This document shows, in pieces, positions 49,859-59,096 of a stretch of 64,000 nt of DNA (positions within the stretch are counted from its first letter, which is position 1; the number at the start of each line of letters is the position of its first letter). This DNA is from JAJDTQ01 sp963422385 (GTDB lineage Bacteria; Desulfobacterota; Binatia; UBA9968; JAJDTQ01), in NCBI GenBank assembly GCA_963422385.1, contig OY729432.1, positions 2,108,001-2,172,000 of the forward strand. Direction: 5' to 3'. The position numbers and the translations under genes are program-made. The notes beneath the pieces were generated by a model. It searched no databases. It saw only the letters and a list, made by a program, of their open reading frames with translations, and was not told where the DNA came from.

Positions 49859-52114
49859 TCAGTCGTCCGGCTCATGCCCGTCCCGGTCCCGTTCCTGCAG
49901 TCCACTGTACACTTTCTCCGCGGTCACCGGAATCTCGAAGAGGCGCACGCCGACGGCGTCGGCCACGGCGTTGGCGATGGCCGCCGGCGGGTTGTTGTTG
50001 GCGAACTCTCCGATGGCCCTGCCTCCGTAGGGCGCCAGCCCGCCGTCCGATTCCACCAGGACCGTTTCCAGCACCGGTATGTCGCGGATACCCGGAAGCT
50101 TGTATTCACCGAGGTTGGCGTTGACGACCTTGCCATTGTCCAGCGCGAGTTCTTCCATGACGGCTTGCCCCATGCCCATGATGACGCCGCCGTCGATCTG
50201 GCCCTGATGAGTGACGGGATTGATGACCGTGCCGACGTCGTGAGCGGTGACGATACGGTCGACGCGCGTGGCGCCGGTCTCGGGGTCCACTTCCACCTCC
50301 GCCACCTGCGCACACACGTAGGTGACGTCGTCCGGGTACGGGAAGTTTTCTTCCACCGCGATGGTACGGTCATTCGGGTATCGGGCCGCCGCCTGTGCCA
50401 GAGAGACGCTCCGGGTTCCGGTACGGAGCCGGAAGCCGCCGTTTTCGTAGGCCACCTCCGATGGGTCGCATTCCAGCATTCGGGCGGCGTGACGGGTGAG
50501 CATGGCCTCCAGGCCGTCGCAGGCCTTCTCGACGGCCCGTCCGGCGGTGAAGGTGACCCGGCTGGCCCTGGCCCCGGTGTCATAGGGAGCGACGTCGGTG
50601 TCGCCCGTGACCACCCGGACCCGCTCCAGCGTCACCTGCATGCGCTCGGCCACCAGTTGGCGCAGAATGGTGTGGGTGCCGGTGCCCTGGTCCACCGTGG
50701 GGCTCAGGACGGTCAGCGTCCCGTCGAGCTCGGCCGTGAGGGTGATGCCGGTCTCGCCGCCGGAGATGTGGCGTCCGTAGATCGAAACGCCCCGTCCCCG
50801 GTTGGCCCCGGGCCGGGAACCGCTCCAGTCCGCTGCCTCCAACGCCCGCGACAGCACCGGGTGTATCCGCAGTCCGGGCAGACGCTTGCCGATGGCGTCC
50901 TCCTCGTTGTCGCGCAGGACGTTCTGCAGGCGGAACTCGCCGGGATCCATGCCGAGTTCCCGGGCGATGAGGTCGGTGTGGGATTCCAGCGCGAAGAAGG
51001 TGGGGATGGACCCCGGGCTCCGGTAGTAACCTCCCGGAGTGGTGTTGGTGTAGATCTGGAGGAACTCGAACGATGCGTTCTCCACCCGGTAGAGGCCGCC
51101 GGCATAGTGCCAGGTGGCGAAGGAGGCACTGGCCTTGAGGGCGCCGTAGGCGCCGCCGGCGTGCCACGCTTTCAGGCGGCGCGCGACGATGCGGCCGTCG
51201 CGCTTCACGCCGCTCCGGACGGTCAGGACCGTGGCTTCGTCGGGATTGCTGGCGGTCAGCTCTTCCGCGTAGGTCATGACGATCTTCACCGGCCGCCCTG
51301 ATTCCCGGGCCAGGAAAAACGCTACGGGCAGGTCCCGCGCGTCGCCCTTGCCGCCGAATTCGCCGCCCACGTTTACCGAGTGGACGCGAATCCGGGTCGG
51401 TTCCATGCCGATGGCGGCGGCCAGCATCCGGCGGGTCCGGAACGGGTCCTTTGTGGAGGCCCATACCTGGAGGCGACCGTCCGGGTCGATGGCGACGACT
51501 CCGGCGTGGGGTTCCAGATAACCCTGGTGCCGGCCGGGCATCCGGAAAGTATGCTCCAGGGTGACGTCGGCCTCCCGGAAACCTCGCTCGACGTCGCCCT
51601 TGGTCCAGGACAGCCGGGTGAGCCCGTTGTGGACGTCCGTGGCCAGGCGCTCGTGCGGCGCTCCAGCGTAACCGCCGACGTTGTCGTGGAGCAGCGGCGC
51701 TCCGGGCGCGGTGGCGGCCACGGGATCGAACACCGCCGGCAGGACCTCGTAGTCCACGTCGATGAGGCCAAGCGCGGCCTCCGCGGCCTCGGACGTCTCA
51801 GCCGCCACCGCGGCCACGCGGTCGCCGATATACCGCACCCGGTCCCAGCACAGCACCGGCATGTCGTGGATCTGCTTGCCCATGAAATGATTCGGGACCT
51901 CCGGTCCCGTGACCACCGCCCGGACGCCGGGAGCGTTCCGCGCCCGGGTGGTGTTGATGCCGCGGATGCGCGCGTGGGGATGCGGACTTCGGAGGATCTT
52001 GCCCCAAAGCAGCCCTTCGCGCGAGACGTCGGCGGCGTAGCGGGTGCGCCCGGTGACCTTGTCCGGGCCCTCCGCCCGTGGCGCCGCGGTGCCGACGATC
52101 CTCGTGTCCGTCAT
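49859..52114 (-). CDS. Xanthine dehydrogenase family molybdopterin-binding subunit (lone CoxL)
   Basis: 751 residues, large subunit of the molybdenum hydroxylase family. N-terminal DKVTGRTRYAADVSREGLL and the substrate/cofactor loops NVGGEFGGKGDAR, GGYYRSPGS, TVDQGTGTHTILRQL are present. The catalytic Glu lies in GGRAIGEFANNNPPAAIAN. This subunit needs an [2Fe-2S] subunit (CoxS) and usually a FAD subunit (CoxM), but neither is encoded next to it: the upstream neighbour is an ABC transporter and the downstream one an SDR. It may recruit partners from elsewhere, such as those at 58169-59558. Substrate unknown. Confidence 0.88.
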   Translation of the reverse strand: MTDTRIVGTAAPRAEGPDKVTGRTRYAADVSREGLLWGKILRSPHPHARIRGINTTRARNAPGVRAVVTGPEVPNHFMGKQIHDMPVLCWDRVRYIGDRVAAVAAETSEAAEAALGLIDVDYEVLPAVFDPVAATAPGAPLLHDNVGGYAGAPHERLATDVHNGLTRLSWTKGDVERGFREADVTLEHTFRMPGRHQGYLEPHAGVVAIDPDGRLQVWASTKDPFRTRRMLAAAIGMEPTRIRVHSVNVGGEFGGKGDARDLPVAFFLARESGRPVKIVMTYAEELTASNPDEATVLTVRSGVKRDGRIVARRLKAWHAGGAYGALKASASFATWHYAGGLYRVENASFEFLQIYTNTTPGGYYRSPGSIPTFFALESHTDLIARELGMDPGEFRLQNVLRDNEEDAIGKRLPGLRIHPVLSRALEAADWSGSRPGANRGRGVSIYGRHISGGETGITLTAELDGTLTVLSPTVDQGTGTHTILRQLVAERMQVTLERVRVVTGDTDVAPYDTGARASRVTFTAGRAVEKACDGLEAMLTRHAARMLECDPSEVAYENGGFRLRTGTRSVSLAQAAARYPNDRTIAVEENFPYPDDVTYVCAQVAEVEVDPETGATRVDRIVTAHDVGTVINPVTHQGQIDGGVIMGMGQAVMEELALDNGKVVNANLGEYKLPGIRDIPVLETVLVESDGGLAPYGGRAIGEFANNNPPAAIANAVADAVGVRLFEIPVTAEKVYSGLQERDRDGHEPDD

Positions 52115-52184
52115 GAACGTTTTCTCAGGAGAGTCTGGTCAGGGCGGGTTCGGACCTTTTCATGGGCATTCAACCGGTATCCCA

Positions 52185-53924
52185 TCATGATTCCGGCATG
52201 AGCGAGCGCCGGCCGAACCACCAGAAGACCAGGATGAGTGGCGTCAGCACGACTGTCATGATCAGCGTCACCCCTGCCGCGAGGTTGGTGGCGCCCGAGA
52301 ACCAATAGCTCCAGATTACCGCGGGCAGCGTCATGCTGTCATGTCCGATGAGGAACACCGCCACCGTAAGCTCACGGTAGACCAGGATGGCCGACCAGAT
52401 CCACACGGACATGATGGTCGGACGGAGCAGCGGTACGAGAATGCGCCAGGATGTTCGCACCGCGGACAACCCCGCGGTGTAGGCTGCCTCCTCGAGCTCC
52501 TTGTGAATCTGAAGCAGGGAGCTGTTGAGCGCCCGGGTGGCAAAGGCCAATCGGGAAACCACGTAGACGATGGCGATGAGCCACACCGAGCCGTAGAGCG
52601 GCACGACGCCTTTGAGCACGAAGAGCGCCATCAGCAGGGCGGCGATGGCCAGGATGACTTCGGGGAGGGCGTGGGGCAGAAAGGCCCCGAACTCCAGGGC
52701 GTACCTGTAGCGGCTGCCTGACCGCACGATCAGCCATGAGATGGCGAACGCCAGCAACAGGGTGATGGACGGCACCACCGTGACCAGAAGCACGGTATTC
52801 TTGAGCCCCCTCAACACCAGATCCCAGTCGATGTTGCTGAAGGCCGTGAAGGACGCTCGATTGAGCATCTCCCATGATGGCGGCGCCACGTACGGCGTTA
52901 CAGCGACATAGGCGATCAACAGCAGCGGCAGCAGCTTGGACGCCACGATATAGAGTCCGATGAAGGTCCAACCCAAGGCGCCCCAGCGACCGAGGTCGAT
53001 GAGAGCGGGGCGATAGCCCTTGCCCGTGACGACCTCGTATCGATGGCCCTGGCGCAGCACCTGGCTGTACCACCACGTAAGCAACACCGCCACGGCGATC
53101 ATCATCACTCCTAGGGCGGCGGTGACCCCGTGCTCGGGAAACTCGTCATCCCCGGGGTTGGTCTTCAGGTAGACGAAGGTGCTGAGCATGTACACGCGAT
53201 TACCGAGCCCGATGATCGCGGGTATGTCGAAAGTGGCGATTCCGATGGTTGCGATGTAGATGACCGCCGCAAGGATGGCGGGAAAGGCCAGGGGCAGCGT
53301 AACCCGGCGGAGCGTGGCGAAATAGCTCATGCCGTGTATCTTGGCCGCTTCTTCGAGGGACGGATTCATGGCCCGGAACATTTGCGCGGTGAGGATAAAG
53401 GCCAGCGCGGCAAGACTGAGGCCCTGGACGAAGCCCATGCCCATCGGAGTTGCGATGTTGATGGGGCCCTGTTCCAGCCCGAAGGCGCTGACCAGCCAGC
53501 GGTTGAGGAAGCCGATCCGTTGATGCGCGATGAACGTCCATCCCATGGCGGTGTAGATGCCCGGGATCAGCAGCCCGAGGGTCATGGTGGCATAGACGAG
53601 GCCCTTGCCGGGCAGGGTGGTGCGCTCGGTGAGCCAGGCGATGGGGAGCCCGATGACGAGCGCCACCGCCGTTGTCGCCATGGTGAATACAAGGGTGTTG
53701 AACGTGACTTGGGCTACGAACGGGTCCGCCAGAAGCTCGACGTAGTTGTTGAGAGTGTAGGTGGCGTCAAGGGTGCCCAGGATGCCGGTCTGGAAGCTGA
53801 TCCATATCAGCACGGCCACCAGGACGAAGATCACCAGCATGGGCACGACGGCGAGCCCCATCAGCACCGGTGACGTTTTCGGCCGAAGCCCGCGGAGGCG
53901 TGGCCACCTGATGACAGCTTCCAT
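52185..53924 (-). CDS. ABC transporter permease, fused two-domain Fe(III)/thiamine type
   Basis: 579 residues with about 12 membrane segments and two transport domains in one chain, as in FbpB, ThiP and PhnV-like permeases. Each half has an EAA-type loop: NPSLEEAAKIHGMSYFATLR near residue 200 and HKELEEAAYTAGLSAVRTSW near 500. These contact the ATPase. It would form the channel for the solute bound by the 54163-55281 protein. The binding protein and ATPase genes lie directly upstream on the same strand, giving the full importer. Confidence 0.92.
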   Translation of the reverse strand: MEAVIRWPRLRGLRPKTSPVLMGLAVVPMLVIFVLVAVLIWISFQTGILGTLDATYTLNNYVELLADPFVAQVTFNTLVFTMATTAVALVIGLPIAWLTERTTLPGKGLVYATMTLGLLIPGIYTAMGWTFIAHQRIGFLNRWLVSAFGLEQGPINIATPMGMGFVQGLSLAALAFILTAQMFRAMNPSLEEAAKIHGMSYFATLRRVTLPLAFPAILAAVIYIATIGIATFDIPAIIGLGNRVYMLSTFVYLKTNPGDDEFPEHGVTAALGVMMIAVAVLLTWWYSQVLRQGHRYEVVTGKGYRPALIDLGRWGALGWTFIGLYIVASKLLPLLLIAYVAVTPYVAPPSWEMLNRASFTAFSNIDWDLVLRGLKNTVLLVTVVPSITLLLAFAISWLIVRSGSRYRYALEFGAFLPHALPEVILAIAALLMALFVLKGVVPLYGSVWLIAIVYVVSRLAFATRALNSSLLQIHKELEEAAYTAGLSAVRTSWRILVPLLRPTIMSVWIWSAILVYRELTVAVFLIGHDSMTLPAVIWSYWFSGATNLAAGVTLIMTVVLTPLILVFWWFGRRSLMPES

Positions 53925-54162
53925 AAGGTTCCGGGTCGAGAGTCAAGCGGCCGTCTATACGCGTAACGGCCGGCTACCCTGCACCGGTCCCGCCTCCGAA
54001 TCGCCGGGCAGGCGGGCCGATTGTCGCTCTCGGTTACGGCAGCCGACCGGACGTCTCCGGATGACGAGCAGTCGGCTGCCTTGCCAGCCGATGGGCAAGC
54101 CGTGGCACCGTCCTGAAGGAACCGGGTCCGTCGGACGATGCCACGGCAATTGCCGGATATCG

Positions 54163-55281
54163 CTACTTGGCCTCTGCCAGGATCTTCTCGAGCTCCTTGC
54201 GAGTCTTGCGGTAGGTCGTTTGCTTCGCCAGCCACTGCGGAGAGTTGATGACGACCTTTGCTCCCTTGGCGCGAGCGGCCTCGAGCACCTTCCGCTCGTT
54301 CGACTCCGGATACAGGTGGAAGTCGAAACCGTTCACGTCCCACATCCACTTCTGGCCTTCCGGACTGTGGAGGTAGGCAATGAACAGGGCGGCGGCGTTC
54401 GGCGCCTGGGAGTGCACGGGAACGGCGCCGTAACGGGTATGCGAAACCACGGCTTCGGACATCACCGAGTAACCCAGGGGCAGCCCGTCCCGTTCGGCCT
54501 GATTGACGTACTGGTCGCCGCAACTGAACACGAGCATGGCGTACTCGCCGCTGGTGAGCTTGTCGACGGAGCCGCAACGGATGAGGCCGGCGATCTGCTT
54601 GGAGAGCTTCTTGGTGTACTCGACCATGACTTCTTTCCCCAGCAGATCGTCCATGGCGAACTCACGCAGGCCAGCGGCGTAGGGCGTGGAAGCGATCTTG
54701 CCCTTCCACTTGGGATCGAGGATGTCGGCCATGTTCCGCGGGATGTCGTCGCCCTTCACCACGTCGGAGTTGTACATCACCCCCACCAGGGTCGACGCCG
54801 AGGCGAGGCCGATGCCGTTGGGGGCCAGCGGGTCGAAGCCCGGACTCGGCTTCAACATCGGCCGTTGCAGATAGGCCATCCAGTTCATGGACCGCATCAG
54901 CTTGGCCTTGCCCGATGCCAGCATGCCCCCGGAGTTGCCCCAGATCACGTCGGTGCTCGCCGGCTGGCCCGCTTTCAACTCCCGGGTCAGGTTGCCGATC
55001 ATCCGGGTCATGCTGGGACCGGGCGTGAACTGCGGCTTGATGTTGGTGCCGTACATCTTGTTCATGCCGGCGACGATCTGCTTCATGCCCTTGCTGCCGC
55101 TCAGGCTGCGCGAGGACCACATGGCCCTCAGCGTCGTCTCCTTCTTCGCCCCGGCCACCAGCTCCTCCAGGGTCTTCGGGGCGTCAGCCGCCGAGACTCC
55201 CGCTGCCAGGAACAGGGAGAGGAGCATCGTGCACGCCGTCATGAACGGCAACGCCTTGTTTCTGCGGGTAAGATCGAACAT
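54163..55281 (-). CDS. ABC transporter substrate-binding protein (Fe(III)/thiamine/phosphonate type)
   Basis: 372 residues. A Sec signal (LTRRNKALPFMTACTMLLSL ... GVSAA) is followed by the mature part TLEELVAGAKKETTLRAMWS, an opening common to the iron/AEP binding protein group. TPGPSMTRMIGNLTRELKAG, DVIWGNSGGMLASG and WKGKIASTPYAAG are domain markers. The metal-binding Tyr pair of true ferric binding proteins is not obvious, so an organic solute is as likely. The start is the ATG at 55281 with AAAGGAGGAAAT before it; a longer frame up to 55332 has no site. Flanked by the matching permease and ATPase. Confidence 0.9.
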   Translation of the reverse strand: MFDLTRRNKALPFMTACTMLLSLFLAAGVSAADAPKTLEELVAGAKKETTLRAMWSSRSLSGSKGMKQIVAGMNKMYGTNIKPQFTPGPSMTRMIGNLTRELKAGQPASTDVIWGNSGGMLASGKAKLMRSMNWMAYLQRPMLKPSPGFDPLAPNGIGLASASTLVGVMYNSDVVKGDDIPRNMADILDPKWKGKIASTPYAAGLREFAMDDLLGKEVMVEYTKKLSKQIAGLIRCGSVDKLTSGEYAMLVFSCGDQYVNQAERDGLPLGYSVMSEAVVSHTRYGAVPVHSQAPNAAALFIAYLHSPEGQKWMWDVNGFDFHLYPESNERKVLEAARAKGAKVVINSPQWLAKQTTYRKTRKELEKILAEAK

Positions 55282-55338
55282 CAAATTTCCTCCTTTGACG
55301 GTATGGTTAGTCCGTTGCCTAAGCCATTGCAAGCAGTT

Positions 55339-56448
55339 TCAAGCGCCCACCGAGCTCACAAAGGCCGTATTCTTTTCGTTGGCCGGAAACACCATGACGT
55401 CCCCGGGGGAGACGTGCAGGAGAATATTCTCCCCATGGGGAATCGGCACGGTGCGGCTCTTGCCCGTGATCCCGGCGTCGTCCACCTTCACGTCGTAGAC
55501 GAACTGGTCGCCCAGGAACACGCTGGAGACCAGTCGCGCCTCGAAGGTGTTCCCGGCCCGGTCGTCCGAAGGTTCTGCAAACGCGATGCACTCGGGCCTG
55601 AATCCCACGAAGACGTCCCGGCTCGGACCGGCTTCGCCGGATATCTGGAACCGGCCGATCTTCGTTTCCACCTGGTCGGCGGTGGTCCGCTGGCCGGGAA
55701 GCCAGTTCACCGAGCCGAAGAACTCGGCGACCTCGGCGCAGTTGGGGTTGCGGTAGAGATCCATGGGCGCGCCGTACTGGAGCAACTCGCCCAGGCTCAT
55801 GAGGGCGATCTTGTCGGCCATGGCCATGGCTTCGACCTGGTCATGGGTGACGTAGAGCACGGTGGCGCCCAGTTGCTTGGCCAAATCGCGGATGCGGCCG
55901 CGCACGTCCTCGCGCAGGCGCGCGTCCAGGTTGCTCAAGGGCTCGTCCATGAGCAACACGTTGGGGTTCACGGCGATGGCCCGGGCCAGCGCCACCCGTT
56001 GCTGCTGTCCGCCGCTCAGCAGCGTGGACGGACGGTCGGTCTGCTCGTCGAGCTGGACCATGTGCAGAGCCTCCCGCACGCGCCGGTCGACCTGCTGGCG
56101 GGGAATCTTCTGGGCGCCCTCCCGCAACGGAAGGGCGACGTTGTCGAACACCGTCAAGTGCGGCCACACGGCGTAGGACTGGAAGACCATGCCGAAGTTC
56201 CGATCCTGGGGCGGCACCCACACCGGCGGGTCGTCTCCGAACACGGTGCGGTCCGCAATGCGGATCTCGCCGCCGTTCGGGGTCTCCAGCCCGGCCACGC
56301 ACCGGAGCAGCGTGGTCTTGCCCGAGCCGCTGGCGCCGACGATGACGAAAAACTCGCCCTCGTCCACGTCGAGGTCCAGGCGCTTGATGGCGGCGACCTT
56401 GCCGTCGGTGACGATGAACTCCTTGCGTAGTTCCCGGATCGTGATCAT
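55339..56448 (-). CDS. ABC transporter ATP-binding protein (FbpC/PotA type)
   Basis: 369 residues. Walker A GASGSGKT at 38-45, Q-loop in MVFQSYAVWPHLTVFDNV, signature LSGGQQQRVALARAIA, Walker B VLLMDEPLSNLDAR, and the switch His in LYVTHDQVEAMAMADKI. A C-terminal regulatory TOBE domain follows (residues about 240-369, including FVGFRPECIAF). It powers the importer whose binding protein and permease follow. The start MITIRELRKEFI has only a weak purine site. It is the first gene of this minus-strand run, so its promoter should lie in the 56449-56600 region, which holds two direct 17-bp repeats. Confidence 0.94.
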   Translation of the reverse strand: MITIRELRKEFIVTDGKVAAIKRLDLDVDEGEFFVIVGASGSGKTTLLRCVAGLETPNGGEIRIADRTVFGDDPPVWVPPQDRNFGMVFQSYAVWPHLTVFDNVALPLREGAQKIPRQQVDRRVREALHMVQLDEQTDRPSTLLSGGQQQRVALARAIAVNPNVLLMDEPLSNLDARLREDVRGRIRDLAKQLGATVLYVTHDQVEAMAMADKIALMSLGELLQYGAPMDLYRNPNCAEVAEFFGSVNWLPGQRTTADQVETKIGRFQISGEAGPSRDVFVGFRPECIAFAEPSDDRAGNTFEARLVSSVFLGDQFVYDVKVDDAGITGKSRTVPIPHGENILLHVSPGDVMVFPANEKNTAFVSSVGA

Positions 56449-56530
56449 CTGGATCCCTGTCCGCTGCCTTTCGAAATGGTACGGGCACCTTGTGGTCCAA
56501 GGCCCAGTGCACTGTTGCCTACCGTCCTGA

Positions 56531-56567
56531 ATCAACGGTGTCAAACCATAATCGACGGTGTCAAACC
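56531..56567 (-). repeat. Tandem 17-bp repeats, period 20, upstream of the ABC importer
   Basis: ATCAACGGTGTCAAACC (56531-56547) and ATCGACGGTGTCAAACC (56551-56567) differ at one base and start exactly 20 bases apart, about two helical turns. On the minus strand each copy holds GGTTTGACACCGT, that is a TTGACA box. They lie about 85-120 bases before the ABC ATPase start. They could be paired operators or duplicated -35 regions; the second -35 has only a weak -10 (TAGGCA) at 17 bases. Confidence 0.6.
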
Positions 56568-56651
56568 GGTAGACTCCCCTGGGACCTTTTGGTAATTAGA
56601 AACTTCGGCATACCCGCCATGGGTACGAAGACAGGTAGCGCCACCCTGAAC

Positions 56652-56754
56652 CGTCATTCCCGCGAAAGCGGGGATCCAGGCGAGGTAGGGTCGAGGGATC
56701 ACGGCCGTCGGCCCCCTTGTCGCCCCTGGATTCCCGTTTTTCGCAGGAATGACG
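56652..56754. repeat. Inverted-repeat (REP-like) intergenic element
   Basis: The left arm CGTCATTCCCGCGAAAGCGG (56652-56671, continuing GGATCCAGG to 56680) and the right arm CCTGGATTCCCGTTTTTCGC (56725-56744, continuing AGGAATGACG to 56754) are complementary with a few mismatches. About 45 bases of GC-rich sequence lie between. This arm sequence is a widespread bacterial intergenic palindrome that I recognise from many genomes. It lies in the 314-base gap between the divergent ABC importer and UbiD gene, and its right end supplies the GGAGG used by the UbiD start. Confidence 0.8.
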
Positions 56755-56762
56755 GAGGGGGA

Positions 56763-58130
56763 GTGATAACCGGGAGATTTGCGTTGTTTCAAGATCTGAG
56801 GGGCTTTCTCAAGGTGCTGGAGCGCGAGCACCAGTTGCTCGAAGTGGACCGGGAGGTGGACACCCGCTTCGAGATCGCCGCGGGCATCCGCAAAAGCTCC
56901 GACGTGGGCGGCCCGGCGCTGTTGTTCGACAACGTCAAGGGGCATCCCGGCTGGCGCGTGCTGGGCGCGCTGTACGCCACCCGCCGGCTGGTGGCTCTGG
57001 GGCTGGGGGTCACCGAGGACAAGCTGTTGGAACGCTATCTGACGCTGGAGGACAGGCGCATCCCCTCCGAGACGGCGCCCACCGGGCCGGTGAAGGAGAT
57101 CCGCTGGACCGGTGACGACATCGACCTCGACAAGATTCCCATCGCCGTCCATTCCGAGAAGGACTGCGGCGCCTACGTCACCATCGGGGTACAGATCGGC
57201 AAGGACCCGGATACCCGCATCCCCAACGTGTCCATCCACCGCATGCTGCGGATGGGCAAGGACCGGCTCTCCCTGTGGGCGCCCCCGGACCACCACCTGG
57301 GGCGCATGATCCTCAAGGCCGAGGACCGGGGCGAGGGGCTGGAGGTGGCCACGGCCATCGGCGTGGACCCGGCCATCATCATCGGTTCCCAGTCACGGGT
57401 CCCTTACGGCGTGGATGAGTTCGCGGTGTCCGGCGGGTTGCGCCAGGCGCCCGTACAATTGACCAGGTGCGACACCATCGACGTGGAAGTGCCGGCCCAC
57501 GCGGAAGTCGTGATCGAGGGCGTGACCATCCCCGGGGAACGGGTGTCGGACGGCCCCTACGGCGAATACCCGGGCACCTACAGCGAGAGCAAGCAGGCGC
57601 CGGTGGTGCGAGTCACCGCGGTCACCATGCGACGGAACCCCATCTACCAGACCTGCCTCACGGGAATGCCGGTAACCGAGAACCACACGCTCATCGAGTG
57701 CGCCAACGCCGCGCTGGTCTACCGCACGGTCTCCGCCATCACGCCGGAGGTCAAGGACTGCAGCGTCACCGCCGGCGGCGCCTTCCGGCACCACGCGGTG
57801 GTGTCCATGCGCAAACGGCACGACGCCGAGGCGCGCAACGTGATCCTGGCGCTGCTGGCCACCGGCGCGGGCTTCAAGCGGGTGGTGGTGGTGGACGAGG
57901 ACATCGACGTTCATGATCCGGTGGACGTGGAATGGGCCATCAACACCCGGATCCAGCCGGACAAGGACATCATCATCGTTCCCAACCTGGCGTGCTCCAC
58001 GCTGGATCCTTCGGCGCCGGCGCCGCGTACCACGGCCGTGTGGGGTATCGATGCCACCATGCCGCTCAAGGACAACGAATACTATCGGAAGATCCGGGTG
58101 CCCGGTGTCGACAAGGTGGACTACATCTGA
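56763..58130 (+). CDS. UbiD family (prenyl-FMN) decarboxylase
   Basis: 455 residues. UbiD markers are present: FQDLRGFLKVLEREHQLLEV at the start, the VSIHRMLRMGKDRLSLW region, VPYGVDEFAVSGGL, the GPYGEYPGTYSE loop with the conserved Glu/Arg region, then TGMPVTENHTLIE and a C-terminal WAINTRIQPDKDIIIV. Such enzymes use prenylated FMN, made by UbiX (not in the window), to remove or add CO2 on aromatic and heteroaromatic acids. I used GTG at 56763 with GGAGG four bases away; an in-frame TTG at 56784 preceded by GGGAGA is a real alternative. It is followed by molybdenum hydroxylase genes, 38 bases away. Confidence 0.9.
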   Translation: MITGRFALFQDLRGFLKVLEREHQLLEVDREVDTRFEIAAGIRKSSDVGGPALLFDNVKGHPGWRVLGALYATRRLVALGLGVTEDKLLERYLTLEDRRIPSETAPTGPVKEIRWTGDDIDLDKIPIAVHSEKDCGAYVTIGVQIGKDPDTRIPNVSIHRMLRMGKDRLSLWAPPDHHLGRMILKAEDRGEGLEVATAIGVDPAIIIGSQSRVPYGVDEFAVSGGLRQAPVQLTRCDTIDVEVPAHAEVVIEGVTIPGERVSDGPYGEYPGTYSESKQAPVVRVTAVTMRRNPIYQTCLTGMPVTENHTLIECANAALVYRTVSAITPEVKDCSVTAGGAFRHHAVVSMRKRHDAEARNVILALLATGAGFKRVVVVDEDIDVHDPVDVEWAINTRIQPDKDIIIVPNLACSTLDPSAPAPRTTAVWGIDATMPLKDNEYYRKIRVPGVDKVDYI

Positions 58131-58168
58131 AGTACGGCACGGGCGCCTGCCCACTTTTCCCGGCGATT

Positions 58169-59047
58169 ATGAAGCACTTCGAATACCTGGAACCCCGCAC
58201 CGTGGCCGAAGCCTGCGGCCTGCTCAAGCAATACCGCGGCGAGGCCCGCGTGTTCGCCGGCGGCAGCTCTCTCACCATCCTGCTCAAGCAGGGGTTCCTC
58301 CAGCCCGAGGCGCTGATCAACATCAAGAAGATCGACGAGTTGCGGCGCATCGAGGAATCCGGCGACGACCTGGTCATCGGCGCGCTGGTGACCCATCATG
58401 ACATCGAGACCTCGAGTCTGTTGGCGGAGCGCCTGCCGGTGCTGTGCGAGCTCGAGCACGACGTGGCCAATATTCGGGTGCGCAACATGGCCACGGTGGG
58501 CGGCAACATCGCCTCGGGGGAGCCGCTGACCGATCTGCCCTGCGTCTTCATCACGCTGGATGCCACGGCACGCATCGCCAATACGTCGGGGGGGCGCACC
58601 CTGCCGCTGGAAGACGTCTTCGTGGACTACTACGAGACCCGGTTGCAGGAGGACGAGGTCCTCACCCATGTGGTGATTCCGCCGTTGCCGGCTCACAGCG
58701 CGGTCGACTATGTCCGGTTCTCCAGCAGTTCGGTGGTGGACAAGCCCTGCATCGGCGTGGCCGTGCGAATGTCGGTGGATCCAGGCGACGTTACCTGTGG
58801 TGCGGTCCGCATCGGATTGGGATGCGTGGCTCCCACTCCCATGCGGGCGCGCAGTGCCGAGGCGGTGCTGGAGGGCCGACGGCTGGACGACGAAAATCTC
58901 GAGCAGGCGGCCCGGGCCGCGGCCGAAGAGTGCAACCCGATGGACGACCTTCGGGGCTCGGAACGTTACAAGCGCGAAATGGTGGCGGCACTGGTGCGGC
59001 GTCTTGCCGCCAGGGTCCATGAACAGGCCAGGAGTCTGTCCGAGTAA
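58169..59047 (+). CDS. Molybdenum hydroxylase FAD-binding subunit (CoxM)
   Basis: 292 residues with the FAD domain of xanthine dehydrogenase-type enzymes. The isoalloxazine/pyrophosphate loops are ARVFAGGSSLTILLKQG (about 27-43) and IRVRNMATVGGNIASGEPLTD (about 102-122), both standard. The C-terminal CO-dehydrogenase flavoprotein domain follows (GAVRIGLGCVAPTPMRA). It passes electrons from the iron-sulfur subunit to an acceptor. The ATG at 58169 has only a weak purine site, but the homologous start MKHFEYLEPRTVAEA fits well. It is the first of three subunit genes in M-S-L order. Confidence 0.93.
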   Translation: MKHFEYLEPRTVAEACGLLKQYRGEARVFAGGSSLTILLKQGFLQPEALINIKKIDELRRIEESGDDLVIGALVTHHDIETSSLLAERLPVLCELEHDVANIRVRNMATVGGNIASGEPLTDLPCVFITLDATARIANTSGGRTLPLEDVFVDYYETRLQEDEVLTHVVIPPLPAHSAVDYVRFSSSSVVDKPCIGVAVRMSVDPGDVTCGAVRIGLGCVAPTPMRARSAEAVLEGRRLDDENLEQAARAAAEECNPMDDLRGSERYKREMVAALVRRLAARVHEQARSLSE

Positions 59048-59096
59048 AGCAGGAATCTGCTGCGAGGCATGAACCGGCTCCCGGAGGATTAGCGGC

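Noticed and set aside
49859..52114. Carbon monoxide dehydrogenase large subunit
   Set aside because: The characteristic CO-dehydrogenase active-site loop with Ser-Cys is absent and no CoxM or CoxS adjoins; only general molybdenum hydroxylase features are present.
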